From positions 3,220,060 through 3,284,059 of the forward strand of contig OU015322.1 in the NCBI GenBank assembly GCA_907163225.1: DNA of 64,000 bases. The letters are read 5' to 3'. The translations under genes and the position numbers were made by a program. The stretch comes from an uncultured Rhodocyclaceae bacterium (GTDB lineage Bacteria > Pseudomonadota > Gammaproteobacteria > Burkholderiales > Rhodocyclaceae). The notes beneath the pieces are model-generated. The model saw only the letters and a list, made by a program, of their open reading frames with translations. It was not told where the DNA came from and ran no database searches. How positions within the stretch are numbered: position 1 is the stretch's first letter; every line of letters begins with the position of its first letter. This document shows, piece by piece, positions 27,518 to 38,185 of this stretch.

Positions 27518-28092
27518 AGTTTGATACCTCGTGCCGACAGGGCGGCTGCCAGCGCGTGTGTGGCGCGCGAACAATGAGTTTTGACGCTGCCTTCTGAGCA
27601 GCCCATCGCGGCCGCGGTTTCGGCTACGTCCATGTCTTCCCAGTAACGCATGAGAAAGGCTTCGCGTTGACGTGCGGGCAGTTTTTTAATTTCATCATCT
27701 ATCAAATTCAGCGTTTGAGCCTGTTGCAACTTGCTTTCCGGTGTCCTTGGGCCAGCGTCATCTTCGTCGGCTGCCAGTGTTTCCAGTGGGTCGTAGTCAT
27801 CGTCGTCGTCGGGGCTGAATGCCGATAGCAGCGTGGTCCACATCGACCGTACCTTGGTCCGTCGATAGTAGTCGCGAATGGTGTTTTGCAAAATGCGCTG
27901 AAAGAGCATCGGATACTCTTCCTCTGGCCGGTCCCCGTATTTTTCGGCCAGCTTGAGCATCGAGTCCTGGATGATGTCCAGAGCAGCCTCTTCGTCACGA
28001 ACGGCATAAATCGCCTGTTTAAAGGCTCTGCGTTCGACTGACTCTAAAAAGCTGGCGAGTTGTTGAGGTGATGACAGGGGCGTCTCTTCCAA
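27514..28092 (-). CDS. RNA polymerase sigma factor, ECF (RpoE-like) type
   Basis: 192-residue sigma70-family factor. Region 2 lies at about residues 20-85 (DEEAALDIIQDSMLKLAEKY, then FQRILQNTIRDYYRR) and region 4 at about 130-185 (LPARQREAFLMRYWEDMDVAETAAAMGCSEGSVKTHCSRA). They are joined by an acidic linker containing DDDDDYDP. The start is TTG at 28092; no upstream ATG fits. It heads the cassette with DUF3619, DUF3106 and RDD proteins, all coupled by short overlaps. Its inducing signal is unknown. Confidence 0.9.
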   Translation of the reverse strand: MEETPLSSPQQLASFLESVERRAFKQAIYAVRDEEAALDIIQDSMLKLAEKYGDRPEEEYPMLFQRILQNTIRDYYRRTKVRSMWTTLLSAFSPDDDDDYDPLETLAADEDDAGPRTPESKLQQAQTLNLIDDEIKKLPARQREAFLMRYWEDMDVAETAAAMGCSEGSVKTHCSRATHALAAALSARGIKL

Positions 28093-28194
28093 AAGTTCTT
28101 GAGCATTATAGGGATATGCCGGGAAACCTTGACCGAAAATGGTCGGTCGATTAAGGTTACGCCCTTTTAAGCAATAGCTTTTTTGGGCTCAAGA

Positions 28195-29895
28195 ATGATG
28201 ATCAGCGGTGCAGAAATTGTAATCAGGTGCCTGCAAGAAGAAAAGGTTGATTGTGTTTTCGGTTACCCCGGTGGGTCCGTATTGCACATTTATGACGCGC
28301 TTTTCAAGCAGGATCAGGTGAAGCACATTCTGGTTCGCCACGAACAGGCGGCCGTTCATGCTGCGGACGCCTATTCGCGCTCTTCGCAGCGGGTCGGTGT
28401 GGCGCTGGTGACGTCTGGGCCGGGGGTAACCAATACGGTAACCGGTATCGCCACTGCTTACATGGATTCCATCCCGATGGTGGTTTTGACCGGGCAGGTG
28501 CCATCGTTCTACATCGGCCAGGATGCTTTCCAGGAATGTGACACGGTTGGTATCACCCGCCCCTGCGTCAAGCACAATTTCCTGGTCAAGGATGTCAAGG
28601 ATCTAGCGGTCACCATCAAGAAGGCTTTTCACATTGCATCAACCGGCCGGCCAGGCCCTGTAGTAGTCGATATCCCCAAGGATATTACTGCTCAGATGTG
28701 TGAATTCGATTACCCAAAAACGATCCAGATGCGTTCCTATAACCCGGTGGTCAAGGGGCATTTGGGGCAGATCAAGAAGGCCGTGCAGATTCTTCAGGAA
28801 GCGAAGCGCCCGATTATCTATACCGGAGGTGGTGTCATTCTCTCCGATGCGGCCGAGCAACTGACCAAGCTGGCACATAAGCTGAACTTCCCGGTAACCA
28901 ATACCCTGATGGGATTGGGTGGGTATCCGGCAACGGACAAGCAGTTCATTGGCATGCTCGGCATGCACGGCACCTTCGAAGCCAATAATGCCATGCACTA
29001 TGCCGATGTGATTTTGGCTGTCGGCGCTCGTTTTGATGATCGGGTGATTGGCAATCCTGAGCACTTCAGTGAAGAGAAGCGTCGCGTGATCCATATTGAT
29101 ATCGACCCCTCGTCTATATCCAAACGTGTCAAAGTCGATGTTCCCATCGTTGGCAACGTGCCAGACGTGCTAGAAGAGCTCGTCAAATTAATGGATGGTG
29201 GTTTCAGAACGGATCCGGAAGTTGCAAACTGGTGGAAGCAGATCGACGAATGGCGTGGTCGTGATTCGCTACGCTACAAGCAGTCAGAGCACATCATGCC
29301 GCAGTTCGTCATGGAAAAACTCTATGAAGTAACGGGCGGCAATGCGTTTGTAACTTCGGATGTTGGCCAGCATCAGATGTTTGCCGCGCAGTATTACAAG
29401 TTCGACAAACCGCGCCGCTGGATAAACTCAGGTGGCTTGGGCACCATGGGTGTCGGCCTTCCGTACGGGATGGGCGTGCTGATGGCAAATCCGGATGCAC
29501 AGGTGGCCTGCGTGACCGGCGAAGGCTCGATCCAGATGTGTATCCAGGAGCTGTCCACCTGCAAGCAGTACGGCTTCCCGATCAAGATCATCAATCTGAA
29601 CAATGGCATGCTGGGCATGGTGCGGCAGTGGCAGGAAATGTTCTATTCCAAGCGCTACTCGCAGTCCTACGTTACTTCCCTGCCCGATTTCGTCAAGCTC
29701 GCCGAGGCCTACGGTCATGTCGGCATGAAGATAGAAAAGCCGGAAGATGTTGAGCCGGCATTGCGCAAGGCCTTTACCGAGCATAAGGATGATCTGGTCT
29801 TCATGGACTTCATCATCGATCCAGTTGCCAATGTCTTCCCGATGGTGGCCGCCGGTAAGGGCCTGACTGAAATGATCCTCGCTGAAGATCTGTAA
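28195..29895 (+). CDS. ilvI: Acetolactate synthase large subunit
   Basis: 566-residue thiamine-diphosphate enzyme starting valine, leucine and isoleucine synthesis. GYPGGSVLHIYDAL near residue 28 contains the glutamate-proximal loop, and GEGSIQM...NLNN near residue 445 forms the ThDP site with GEG in place of the usual GDG. The start MMISGAEIVI is chosen at the ATG 28195 (a TTG lies four codons upstream). It heads the ilvI-ilvH-ilvC-pssA-leuA cluster. The 100-bp leader was examined, but no clear leucine- or valine-rich leader peptide was found. Confidence 0.96.
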   Translation: MMISGAEIVIRCLQEEKVDCVFGYPGGSVLHIYDALFKQDQVKHILVRHEQAAVHAADAYSRSSQRVGVALVTSGPGVTNTVTGIATAYMDSIPMVVLTGQVPSFYIGQDAFQECDTVGITRPCVKHNFLVKDVKDLAVTIKKAFHIASTGRPGPVVVDIPKDITAQMCEFDYPKTIQMRSYNPVVKGHLGQIKKAVQILQEAKRPIIYTGGGVILSDAAEQLTKLAHKLNFPVTNTLMGLGGYPATDKQFIGMLGMHGTFEANNAMHYADVILAVGARFDDRVIGNPEHFSEEKRRVIHIDIDPSSISKRVKVDVPIVGNVPDVLEELVKLMDGGFRTDPEVANWWKQIDEWRGRDSLRYKQSEHIMPQFVMEKLYEVTGGNAFVTSDVGQHQMFAAQYYKFDKPRRWINSGGLGTMGVGLPYGMGVLMANPDAQVACVTGEGSIQMCIQELSTCKQYGFPIKIINLNNGMLGMVRQWQEMFYSKRYSQSYVTSLPDFVKLAEAYGHVGMKIEKPEDVEPALRKAFTEHKDDLVFMDFIIDPVANVFPMVAAGKGLTEMILAEDL

Positions 29896-29913
29896 GCGGG
29901 GAGAGGATAAACT

Positions 29914-30408
29914 ATGCTGCGTCACATTATTTCCATCCTGATCGAAAACGAATCGGGGGCACTATCCCGCGTTGCCGGGTTGTTCTCGGCACGCGGCTAC
30001 AATATCGAATCGCTGACCGTGGCTCCGACGGAAGATCCCTCGCTGTCACGCATGACCATCCTGACTTCCGGCTCCGACGAGGTGCTTGAACAGATCACGA
30101 AACAGCTCAACAAGCTGGTCGACGTGGTCAAGGTGGTTGATCTCTCCGAAGCGGCTCATGTTGAGCGCGAACTGATGTTGATCAAGGTTCGCGCTACTGG
30201 CAAGGATCGCGAAGAGATGAAGCGGATGGCCGATATTTTCCGTGGTCGCATCATTGACGTCACGGAATCGACCTATGTTATCGAGTTGACCGGCGCAAGT
30301 TCCAAGCTGGACTCCTTCATCGCCGCGCTCGATGCGGGCCTGATTCTCGAAACCGTCCGTACCGGTGTCTGTGGCATTGGTCGTGGCGATCGTATTCTTA
30401 AAATTTAA
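29914..30408 (+). CDS. ilvH: Acetolactate synthase small subunit
   Basis: 164-residue regulatory subunit. An N-terminal ACT domain (LRHIISILIENESGALSRVAGLFSARGYNIESLTV) binds the feedback inhibitor valine, and the C-terminal domain activates the large subunit. It lies 18 bp after ilvI, with GGGGAGAGG as ribosome-binding site. Confidence 0.97.
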   Translation: MLRHIISILIENESGALSRVAGLFSARGYNIESLTVAPTEDPSLSRMTILTSGSDEVLEQITKQLNKLVDVVKVVDLSEAAHVERELMLIKVRATGKDREEMKRMADIFRGRIIDVTESTYVIELTGASSKLDSFIAALDAGLILETVRTGVCGIGRGDRILKI

Positions 30409-31449
<1,041 letters not shown>

Positions 31450-31593
31450 TCTTGCTGGCACCTTGTTAGGGCTGGCTTGATTGCTGGCGCTATCCCGCGA
31501 TGGGCGGTGTGGAAATCTGCACCGCCCTTGTTATTTGCGGATTTTGGTTGTCCAGGGTGTATCCTTTTGTGATCCTAGTTCTAATAGTGACCC

Positions 31594-32346
31594 ATGACCG
31601 AACTCAAGCCCCGCAAGACTTTATTTAATCCTGAACTAAAGCGGCGTGGCATTTACGTGCTGCCCAATTTGTTTACTACGGCGGCACTGTTTGCCGGATT
31701 TTTTGCCATTGTTCAGGCAATGCAAGGTGATTTCGAGCGCTCTGCCATGGCGATTTTTATTGCCATGATCCTGGATGGCCTGGATGGTCGTGTGGCGCGC
31801 CTGACCCATACCCAGTCTGCATTCGGCGCGGAATATGATTCGCTGTCCGATATGGTCAGCTTCGGCGCCGCGCCGGCGCTGGTTATTTATGAATGGGCCT
31901 TGCGTGATATGGGGCGCCTGGGCTGGATTGCGGCCTTCGTCTATTGTGTCGGTGCGGCACTGCGTCTGGCTCGTTTCAACACGACGCTTGAAGTGATGGA
32001 CAAACGCTATTTTCAGGGGCTTCCTTCCCCCGCTGCGGCCGCTTTGGTGGCCGGTCTGGTCTGGGTGATGATCGCCTCTGGTATTCCGGGGAGCGATGTG
32101 CGCTGGTTGGCTTGCGGGCTGACTATTTTTGCTGGGGTCACGATGATTTCGAATATTCGTTACTACAGTTTCAAGGATATCAACTTGCGCAAGAGCGTTC
32201 CCTTCTTTGCGGTTGCGGCGATTGCACTTGGTTTTGCCCTTGTGTCGCTTAGCCCTGAGATGGCCTTGTTCGGGTTTTTCCTGATTTATGGCTTGTCGGG
32301 CTATGTGCAGGCTGCCATCGGGTTGGCCAAGCGCAAGACTGTGTAA
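31594..32346 (+). CDS. pssA: CDP-diacylglycerol-serine O-phosphatidyltransferase
   Basis: 250-residue membrane enzyme making phosphatidylserine, the precursor of phosphatidylethanolamine. The CDP-alcohol phosphotransferase signature D-G-x2-A-R-x8-G-x3-D-x3-D is complete within DGRVARL...[10 protein letters not shown] near residues 68-88. Several membrane helices follow. In many betaproteobacteria a psd gene sits between ilvC and pssA; here the 144-bp gap holds none. leuA follows 16 bp downstream. Confidence 0.95.
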   Translation: MTELKPRKTLFNPELKRRGIYVLPNLFTTAALFAGFFAIVQAMQGDFERSAMAIFIAMILDGLDGRVARLTHTQSAFGAEYDSLSDMVSFGAAPALVIYEWALRDMGRLGWIAAFVYCVGAALRLARFNTTLEVMDKRYFQGLPSPAAAALVAGLVWVMIASGIPGSDVRWLACGLTIFAGVTMISNIRYYSFKDINLRKSVPFFAVAAIALGFALVSLSPEMALFGFFLIYGLSGYVQAAIGLAKRKTV

Positions 32347-32362
32347 TACCGCGGAGCAAAAA

Positions 32363-33904
32363 ATGAAACAGCACCTTGTTATTTTTGATACCACGCTGCG
32401 CGATGGTGAGCAGAGTCCGGGTGCCTCAATGACCCGGGAAGAGAAAATCCGAGTTGCCCGACAGCTGGAGAAAATGCGGGTTGATGTGATTGAGGCCGGT
32501 TTCGCTGCAGCATCGCCCGGTGACTTCGATTCCATTCAGGCGATCGCGCATGCGATCAAGGATTCGACGGTTTGCTCGCTGGCACGGGCCAATGAAAACG
32601 ATATCCGTCGCGCGGGCGAGGCGATAAAGCCGGCGAAGTCCGGGCGGATTCACACTTTTATTGCTACCTCTCCGATCCACATGGAGAAGAAGCTGCGCAT
32701 GTCGCCGGATCAGGTGGTCGAGCAGGCGATCAAGTCTATCGCCTGGTCACGCGAATACACTGATGATGTCGAGTTTTCGGCGGAGGATGCCGGTCGTTCG
32801 GAAATTGATTTTCTCTGCCGCATTTTTGAGGCTGTCATCAAGGCTGGCGCAACGACCATCAATGTGCCTGATACAGTCGGCTACAACATTCCTTTCCAGT
32901 ACGCAGAGACCATGCGCCAGTTGATTGAGCGCGTCCCAAATGCCGACAAGGTGGTTTGGTCGGTTCATTGCCACAACGATCTCGGGCTGGCAGTGTCCAA
33001 TTCGTTGGCCGCCGTGCTGGCTGGCGCGCGCCAGGTTGAGTGCACTATCAACGGCCTTGGCGAACGCGCCGGTAACGCTGCGCTGGAAGAAATCGTCATG
33101 GCTGTGCGTACGCGCAGCGACGTATTTCCGGTCGAAACCCGGGTGGATGCGACGCAGATCGTCTCTGCCTCCAAATTGGTTTCACAAATTACCGGTTATC
33201 CTGTGCAACCCAACAAGGCGGTGGTTGGTGCCAACGCCTTTGCGCACGAATCCGGTATTCATCAGGATGGCGTGCTGAAGCATCGCGAAACCTACGAAAT
33301 CATGCGGGCGGAAGATGTGGGCTGGAGCCAGAACAAGCTGGTCCTCGGCAAACATTCAGGTCGAAATGCCTTCAAGAGTCGCCTGCAGGAGCTCGGAATC
33401 GAGCTGGAAAGTGATGAGGTGGTGAATGCTGCCTTCGCTCGCTTCAAGGAGTTGGCCGATCGTAAGCACGAAATTTTCGATGAAGACTTGCATGCACTCG
33501 TTTCAGACGAAGTGGTGACGCCGGATCAGGAACATTTCAAGCTGCTTTATTCCCGTGTCTGCTCCGAAACTGGTGAGATGCCTCACGCCAAGGTGATTTT
33601 GAGCGTCGGTGGCGTTGAGCGTAAGGGTGAGGCAGGTGGAGGCGGCCCGGTCGATGCAAGCTTCAAGGCCATTGAAAGCATCGTCAACAGCGGCGCTGAG
33701 TTGATGCTTTATTCCGTCAACGCGATCACGACGGGTACGGACGCCCAAGGTGAAGTGACAACACGGCTTGCCAAGGATGGTCGCATCGTTAACGGTAACG
33801 GGGCTGATACGGATATCGTTATCGCTTCGGCACGCTCGTATCTGAATGCACTGAACAAGCTGCATTCGTCACGAGACAAGGTCAAGGCCCAGGGCGACGT
33901 CTGA
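32363..33904 (+). CDS. leuA: 2-isopropylmalate synthase
   Basis: 513-residue enzyme committing 2-ketoisovalerate to leucine synthesis. The TIM-barrel start [18 protein letters not shown] and the metal-binding HCHNDLG near residue 203 are intact. A C-terminal leucine-sensing domain starts around residue 390 ([12 protein letters not shown]). The ATG at 32363 follows GCGGAG and is preferred over an in-frame start inside pssA. Confidence 0.97.
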   Translation: MKQHLVIFDTTLRDGEQSPGASMTREEKIRVARQLEKMRVDVIEAGFAAASPGDFDSIQAIAHAIKDSTVCSLARANENDIRRAGEAIKPAKSGRIHTFIATSPIHMEKKLRMSPDQVVEQAIKSIAWSREYTDDVEFSAEDAGRSEIDFLCRIFEAVIKAGATTINVPDTVGYNIPFQYAETMRQLIERVPNADKVVWSVHCHNDLGLAVSNSLAAVLAGARQVECTINGLGERAGNAALEEIVMAVRTRSDVFPVETRVDATQIVSASKLVSQITGYPVQPNKAVVGANAFAHESGIHQDGVLKHRETYEIMRAEDVGWSQNKLVLGKHSGRNAFKSRLQELGIELESDEVVNAAFARFKELADRKHEIFDEDLHALVSDEVVTPDQEHFKLLYSRVCSETGEMPHAKVILSVGGVERKGEAGGGGPVDASFKAIESIVNSGAELMLYSVNAITTGTDAQGEVTTRLAKDGRIVNGNGADTDIVIASARSYLNALNKLHSSRDKVKAQGDV

Positions 33905-33934
33905 TTTCGTGACGTTTGTCTGAGAAAAGCCGCT

Positions 33935-34312
33935 TCAGCTTTGCTGGGCGGCTTTTTCTACTTTTGGCCCGCGCGTGGCGCGGATAAAAAGGATGGTTGA
34001 TACGAAGAGAATTGCGGCAAGCAAGGCTTCGCCAATTGCCAATTGCTGAATCAGTCCGTGGTCGCTGGTTGCACGCAAAGCGCCCTCCATCAGGTAGAAC
34101 TGGATGAACAGAGAGAGCCACTTGTAGGTGTAGCGTTTGCCGCGCAGGATGCCGAACAGCGGGATCAGCAGGAAGGCACCTTTGAGAATCATCCATGAGC
34201 CACCTGGCTTGAGCGGGGCCAGCCAGCCTTCCCACGCCAGGCACAGGAAAATCAGTGCGATGAGGCTGGCGCTGGCAGAAATTTGGTAGCGGGTGGCGAT
34301 TGTCACGGTCAA
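33935..34312 (-). CDS. DUF2069 membrane protein
   Basis: 125-residue protein with four hydrophobic segments, the layout of DUF2069 (for example WEGWLAPLKPGGSWMILKGAFLLIPLFGILRG near residues 28-58 and QFYLMEGALRA near 72). Function is unknown. The start is TTG, overlapping the wrbA TGA by 4 bp; a GTG two codons downstream is an alternative. Pairing of wrbA with a DUF2069 gene is common in betaproteobacteria. Confidence 0.82.
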   Translation of the reverse strand: MTVTIATRYQISASASLIALIFLCLAWEGWLAPLKPGGSWMILKGAFLLIPLFGILRGKRYTYKWLSLFIQFYLMEGALRATSDHGLIQQLAIGEALLAAILFVSTILFIRATRGPKVEKAAQQS

Positions 34313-34899
34313 CTCAATTTTTTGGCGAAATTTGCAAGGCGCTGCCCCTGGAGAAATGCCAGGCGGCTCTCGGTTTCAGTCAGCAGGGGATTGCCGGTGG
34401 GGCCGGAGACATGGCTTGGGCCGTAAGGCGTTCCGCCAGTGCTGGTCGACGAGAGCTCGGGTTCGGTGAATGGTAAGCCGACGATCAGCATGCCGTGGTG
34501 GAGCAGGGGAATCATCATCGACAGCAGCGTGCTTTCGTTGCCACCATGCTGGCTACCGCCAGAAGTGAACACACAAGCTGGCTTGCCTGCAAGCGTGCCG
34601 TTCTGCCAGGCTGCGATGGTGCTATCCCAGAAGTACTTCATCGGTGCAGCCATGTTGCCGAAGCGAACGGGGCTGCCCAGGGCTATACCGGCGCATTCCT
34701 GAAGATCGCATAATTCGACGTAAGGCGCACCTGCGTCCGGAACATCAGGTTCGGTCGCCTCGCAGGTGGTTGAAACCCGCGGCACGGTGCGTAGACGGGC
34801 CTGGATCCCGGGCACGGTTTCGATGCCACAGGCGATGCGTTCAGCCAGAGCACGAACCGAGCCGCGGTGGCTGTAATAGAGGACGAGTATGTCTTGCAT
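34309..34899 (-). CDS. wrbA: NAD(P)H:quinone oxidoreductase, WrbA family
   Basis: 196-residue flavodoxin-like FMN enzyme that reduces quinones with two electrons. The FMN phosphate loop is YYSHRGSVRALA near residue 8-19. GSPVRFGNMAAPMKYFWD near 75 and FTSGGSQHGGNESTLLSMM near 110 are WrbA signatures. A TATAAT box lies so close upstream (34908-34913) that the mRNA may be almost leaderless. It is divergent from yihY with 21 bp between starts. Confidence 0.93.
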   Translation of the reverse strand: MQDILVLYYSHRGSVRALAERIACGIETVPGIQARLRTVPRVSTTCEATEPDVPDAGAPYVELCDLQECAGIALGSPVRFGNMAAPMKYFWDSTIAAWQNGTLAGKPACVFTSGGSQHGGNESTLLSMMIPLLHHGMLIVGLPFTEPELSSTSTGGTPYGPSHVSGPTGNPLLTETESRLAFLQGQRLANFAKKLS

Positions 34900-34907
34900 G
34901 GTCGGCT

Positions 34908-34915
34908 ATTATACT
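34908..34915. promoter_or_regulatory. Overlapping divergent -10 boxes of wrbA and yihY
   Basis: On the minus strand TATAAT (34908-34913) lies 8 bp before the wrbA ATG. On the plus strand TATACT (34910-34915) lies 5 bp before the yihY ATG. Either promoter would give a near-leaderless transcript. No good -35 box was found for either, so this is tentative. Confidence 0.35.
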
Positions 34916-34920
34916 GCCCC

Positions 34921-35754
34921 ATGCAAAACCCCTCCCGATCTCGTCGCGGCCGCCTGAAACCCAAGCAGGCGGGGAGTATTTTTCGACGCTTCCGTGACGA
35001 GAACATGATGCAGACCAGTTCTGCTCTGGCTTTCACGACGCTGATGGCATTGGTGCCTTTGGTGGCAGTGGTGCTTTCGGTGGCTGGCGCAATACCCTAC
35101 CTAGATCTGCTGGTAGCGAAGCTTGAGCTATTGATCCGCGGTACCTTGCTGCCGCCAGGTGCAGCCGGCGCCATTGCCGGCAATATTGGCAAGTTCTCGC
35201 ACAAGGCCCAGCAGCTGACACTGGCCGGCATTGCGGTGCTCAGTGTGACGGCGCTCTTGTTGATGAACACGATTGAGCGGGCATTCAATCATTTATGGCA
35301 AGTCGAGCCGCGCCCCATCCTGGCACGCTTGCGCTTGTATGCCTTCGTGACGGCAGTCTGGCCATTTATTTTGGGCGCTGTGGCCGGCGTCATTTCATTT
35401 GCTGTCACGACCTCCCTCGGGTTGTTCGACGAACCAGCCTGGTTTCGACGGGTTGCCCTGAAGGTCGTAGCCACGCTGATGTTGGGTCTGTTTTTCTCGT
35501 TTCTGTATTACGCGGTGCCAAATGCCAAAGTTTCCAGAAGAGCGGCGCTGACCGGCGGTGTTTTCGCTATGCTTGCGTTCTCTGCCATGCAGAAAGTCTT
35601 TGAGCTTTTTCTGGTCAGTTCGGCAATGCTAAAGAGCATTTACGGCGCATTCGCTGCCTTTCCCGTATTTCTGGTTTGGCTCCACTTGTCGTGGGCGGTG
35701 GTGCTGTTTGGCGGGCTGATTGCCGCTACCGTAAATCGTCCGGGGCAACGCTGA
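34921..35754 (+). CDS. YihY/virulence factor BrkB family membrane protein
   Basis: 277-residue protein with about six membrane helices. NMMQTSSALAFTTLMALVPLVAV near the N-terminus and WLHLSWAVVLFGGLIAA at the C-terminus are family hallmarks. Once called RNase BN in error, the family has no settled function. The ATG at 34921 is used; ATG codons at 35005-35010 are possible alternatives given the lack of leader. Its 3' end overlaps the convergent neighbour by 29 bp. Confidence 0.9.
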   Translation: MQNPSRSRRGRLKPKQAGSIFRRFRDENMMQTSSALAFTTLMALVPLVAVVLSVAGAIPYLDLLVAKLELLIRGTLLPPGAAGAIAGNIGKFSHKAQQLTLAGIAVLSVTALLLMNTIERAFNHLWQVEPRPILARLRLYAFVTAVWPFILGAVAGVISFAVTTSLGLFDEPAWFRRVALKVVATLMLGLFFSFLYYAVPNAKVSRRAALTGGVFAMLAFSAMQKVFELFLVSSAMLKSIYGAFAAFPVFLVWLHLSWAVVLFGGLIAATVNRPGQR

Positions 35755-37243
35755 AAATTTCGATGGCGCTGGTTTGCTCGTCGAGATGCGTTGCCTGAAT
35801 CTCCCGAATTTCAAGATTTATAGCTTCGTGCATGACAATGATTCGCCGCGTGTATTCCTTCAGCAGGCCAGCGGGAAGCACAAGCGATTGCATTGGACGC
35901 AATGGCGGGGTTGCGGGGAGTATCAACGCTTCGACCTTGCTTGAGGGGTCGATGGCGTAAGGGTGGGCAATTTCGACGGCCACTGCCTTGGGGGCGAGAA
36001 CCTGCAGTCCAAGTTCGACGTGTTCCGGATTTTCAGAAATGGCCCAGCGAATGATGCAGACATGCCACGCCGGAGGTGTTTCAGCATACTCGCCAGTAGC
36101 TTGTAGTGCGATGATGTCGCCAACCCGCAGATGGTCTGTCTGGCCGGATATGTGCATCAACGCGTAGCCATCCGGGCTTTCATTGGTCACCATCCATTCG
36201 CTCAGATCCCTTGCTTTTTCGGGATATCTGATCAGCTGCCAGAGATTGCCGAGGCCGGAGCAGAGATTTGCCCGGTACGACTGACGACGCCGCGGGAATC
36301 GTCGTTTTGCCGGATGCCCCCAAAGCTGGCTCAATCGCAGAAGAACGCCGGGGCCGCTGTGCTTGTCGGCAAATGACGGCAAACCAAGTGTTTTGGATGT
36401 AACGCCTTGCAGTAGCTCGGTTCGATGCGTTAGGGCGAGTTTTGCAATGGCATCGCACGAAAAATAGAGAACCCGGGCATCCGCGCCAGGGCTGCGACGG
36501 ATCAGGGCGTGGGCAGGAAAGTCTTTGTCAAGATCAATCCAGAAAATGCCGTCGCTGTTGAGCGGGGGGGCTTCCAGAAGATCAATCGGGGGGGTGCAAT
36601 GGCCGATATATTTGCTGATGAACTCCAGTTCTGCCGGGGAGAAGGAGGCAGGCTGAGCGATCCCTGCCAGCAGTATGCCGGTATATATTTCCAGAATACT
36701 CGGCGTTCCGTGGGGCCCGGGTATCTCATCAAGGCCAAGTCGCTTGGACGTTAGATAGGCTGAGTGTAGCTGCTGCCAGAGCCCAATAGCGGTGGGGGCG
36801 GCGATCAGGTGCGTAATTCGGACTTGCCAGGCAATGGTGTGCATCGCTCGTCGCAAAGATGTGTGCGGCGTACGTGGCACGCTTGGGCCTTCAGGGTCGA
36901 ATAGGTCGGCGAGTGTGTTGAAATAATCCTGTGTTAGGGTTGCGAGCAAGTCTAGGAGAATGCGTACACGTTGCCGCAGTTTGCGCGAAATCGGTAGTGA
37001 AACTTCGTGCAGCCTAGGCAGTTCACAGTTGGCTATTCGCTCCGCCTGTACGTAGAGCAAATCAAGCAATTTGAGACGCTGGGCATTGGGAACCGGCGCC
37101 TCCCTCAGCAGAAGTAGCTGGCGGTAGAGTTGGTCGGCATCTTCGGCGCCTGTGCGGCCATGCGCAAGTGCCAGCCATTCAAGAATACTCTTGATATTGG
37201 TTTCGGAAGAGGAGGGCGAAAGTGCTTCTGGCGTGGCGCTCAT
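35726..37243 (-). CDS. Unrecognised 505-residue protein, possible C-terminal PilZ-like region
   Basis: Soluble protein with no confident family. The N-terminal about 220 residues look all-helical (RKLRQRVRILLDLLATLTQDYFNTLADLF). The middle is mixed, and the region from about 330 (RRRQSYRANLCSGLGNLW, then VTNESPDGYALMHISG...LRVGDIIAL) recalls a PilZ domain: an R-rich start, N-x-S-x-x-G and VGD-x-(V/I)-x-L. If so it may bind cyclic-di-GMP; a GGDEF protein lies elsewhere in the window. The ATG at 37243 is chosen; a start 16 codons upstream is possible. Its 3' end overlaps yihY. Confidence 0.55.
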   Translation of the reverse strand: MSATPEALSPSSSETNIKSILEWLALAHGRTGAEDADQLYRQLLLLREAPVPNAQRLKLLDLLYVQAERIANCELPRLHEVSLPISRKLRQRVRILLDLLATLTQDYFNTLADLFDPEGPSVPRTPHTSLRRAMHTIAWQVRITHLIAAPTAIGLWQQLHSAYLTSKRLGLDEIPGPHGTPSILEIYTGILLAGIAQPASFSPAELEFISKYIGHCTPPIDLLEAPPLNSDGIFWIDLDKDFPAHALIRRSPGADARVLYFSCDAIAKLALTHRTELLQGVTSKTLGLPSFADKHSGPGVLLRLSQLWGHPAKRRFPRRRQSYRANLCSGLGNLWQLIRYPEKARDLSEWMVTNESPDGYALMHISGQTDHLRVGDIIALQATGEYAETPPAWHVCIIRWAISENPEHVELGLQVLAPKAVAVEIAHPYAIDPSSKVEALILPATPPLRPMQSLVLPAGLLKEYTRRIIVMHEAINLEIREIQATHLDEQTSAIEIFSVAPDDLR

Positions 37244-37408
37244 GGAGTCGCCAGAATAGCAAATATTTGCACTCTGACGATGAATCCGCATGTCGAAACT
37301 GGCTGCGGAATGCAGATGTCGAGTATTTTCTACTACCTAAGTGGTTTGTTTTTCCTTGGTAAAGCGCTATAATCTCCGGTCTTTTTTCCAGCTAACGAAA
37401 GTATTCCC

Positions 37409-37663
37409 ATGGTTGTTATCCGTCTTGCCCGTGGTGGCGCCAAGAAGCGTCCGTTCTACAACATGGTTGTTACCGATTCCCGCAATCGTCGCGATGGCCG
37501 TTTCGTTGAGCGTATCGGCTTCTACAACCCGGTTGCTTCAGGCAATGCAGAAGCGCTGCGCGTTTCCACCGATCGTCTGGCCTACTGGCAGAGCAATGGC
37601 GCCCAACTCTCCCCGACTGTTGCCCGTCTGGTCAAGCAACACGCTGCTCAGCAAGCCGCCTAA
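37409..37663 (+). CDS. rpsP: 30S ribosomal protein S16
   Basis: 84-residue ribosomal protein with the canonical start [21 protein letters not shown] and the ERIGFYNP motif. It heads the conserved rpsP-rimM-trmD-rplS operon. Confidence 0.98.
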   Translation: MVVIRLARGGAKKRPFYNMVVTDSRNRRDGRFVERIGFYNPVASGNAEALRVSTDRLAYWQSNGAQLSPTVARLVKQHAAQQAA

Positions 37664-37672
37664 GTTTTAGTT

Positions 37673-38185
37673 TTGACCAGCAACGATATCGTCGTACTGG
37701 GTCGGCTGGCCGACCCCTACGGGATTCAGGGCTGGCTTTGGTTGTACCCCTTCGGAGATGATCCGCTGGCCTGGGCTGAAATGCCCGTCTGGTGGATCGC
37801 GCGAGAAGGAGAGTCGTGGCGCGAGTGCAGGCTGAAAAGCCTGAAAGCCCACGGTAACGGTGTGGTGGTGCTGTTAGATGGCGTTGCTGATCGTTCTGCT
37901 GCTGAAGTGATGAAGGGTGTTTTAGTCGGGGCGCCGCGCGAAGCGCTGCCCACGACTGACAAGAACGAGTTTTACTGGGCTGATCTGATCGGTCTGGATG
38001 TCATCAATACCGCTGACGAGCGGCTCGGCAAGGTGGTCGGGTTGATCGAAACTGGGGCCAACGCTGTGTTGCGAGTGCTGGGTGATGACAAGGTCGAGCG
38101 CTTGTTGCCATTTGTGTCGGCAGTGGTGCTGGCAGTAGAGAAGGAAGCCGGGCAGATTCGAGTGGAGTGGGGCAGCGACTGGTGA
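37673..38185 (+). CDS. rimM: Ribosome maturation factor RimM
   Basis: 170-residue 16S rRNA-processing factor that binds S19. The N-terminal barrel ([18 protein letters not shown]) and the C-terminal PRC-barrel ([14 protein letters not shown]...[16 protein letters not shown]) are both present. The start is TTG at 37673, 9 bp after the rpsP stop. The stop overlaps the trmD GTG start. Confidence 0.95.
   Translation: MTSNDIVVLGRLADPYGIQGWLWLYPFGDDPLAWAEMPVWWIAREGESWRECRLKSLKAHGNGVVVLLDGVADRSAAEVMKGVLVGAPREALPTTDKNEFYWADLIGLDVINTADERLGKVVGLIETGANAVLRVLGDDKVERLLPFVSAVVLAVEKEAGQIRVEWGSDW

Noticed and set aside
28093-28194. Attenuator/leader peptide upstream of ilvI
   Set aside because: No short frame rich in Leu, Ile or Val codons and no alternating hairpins were found in the 102 bp.
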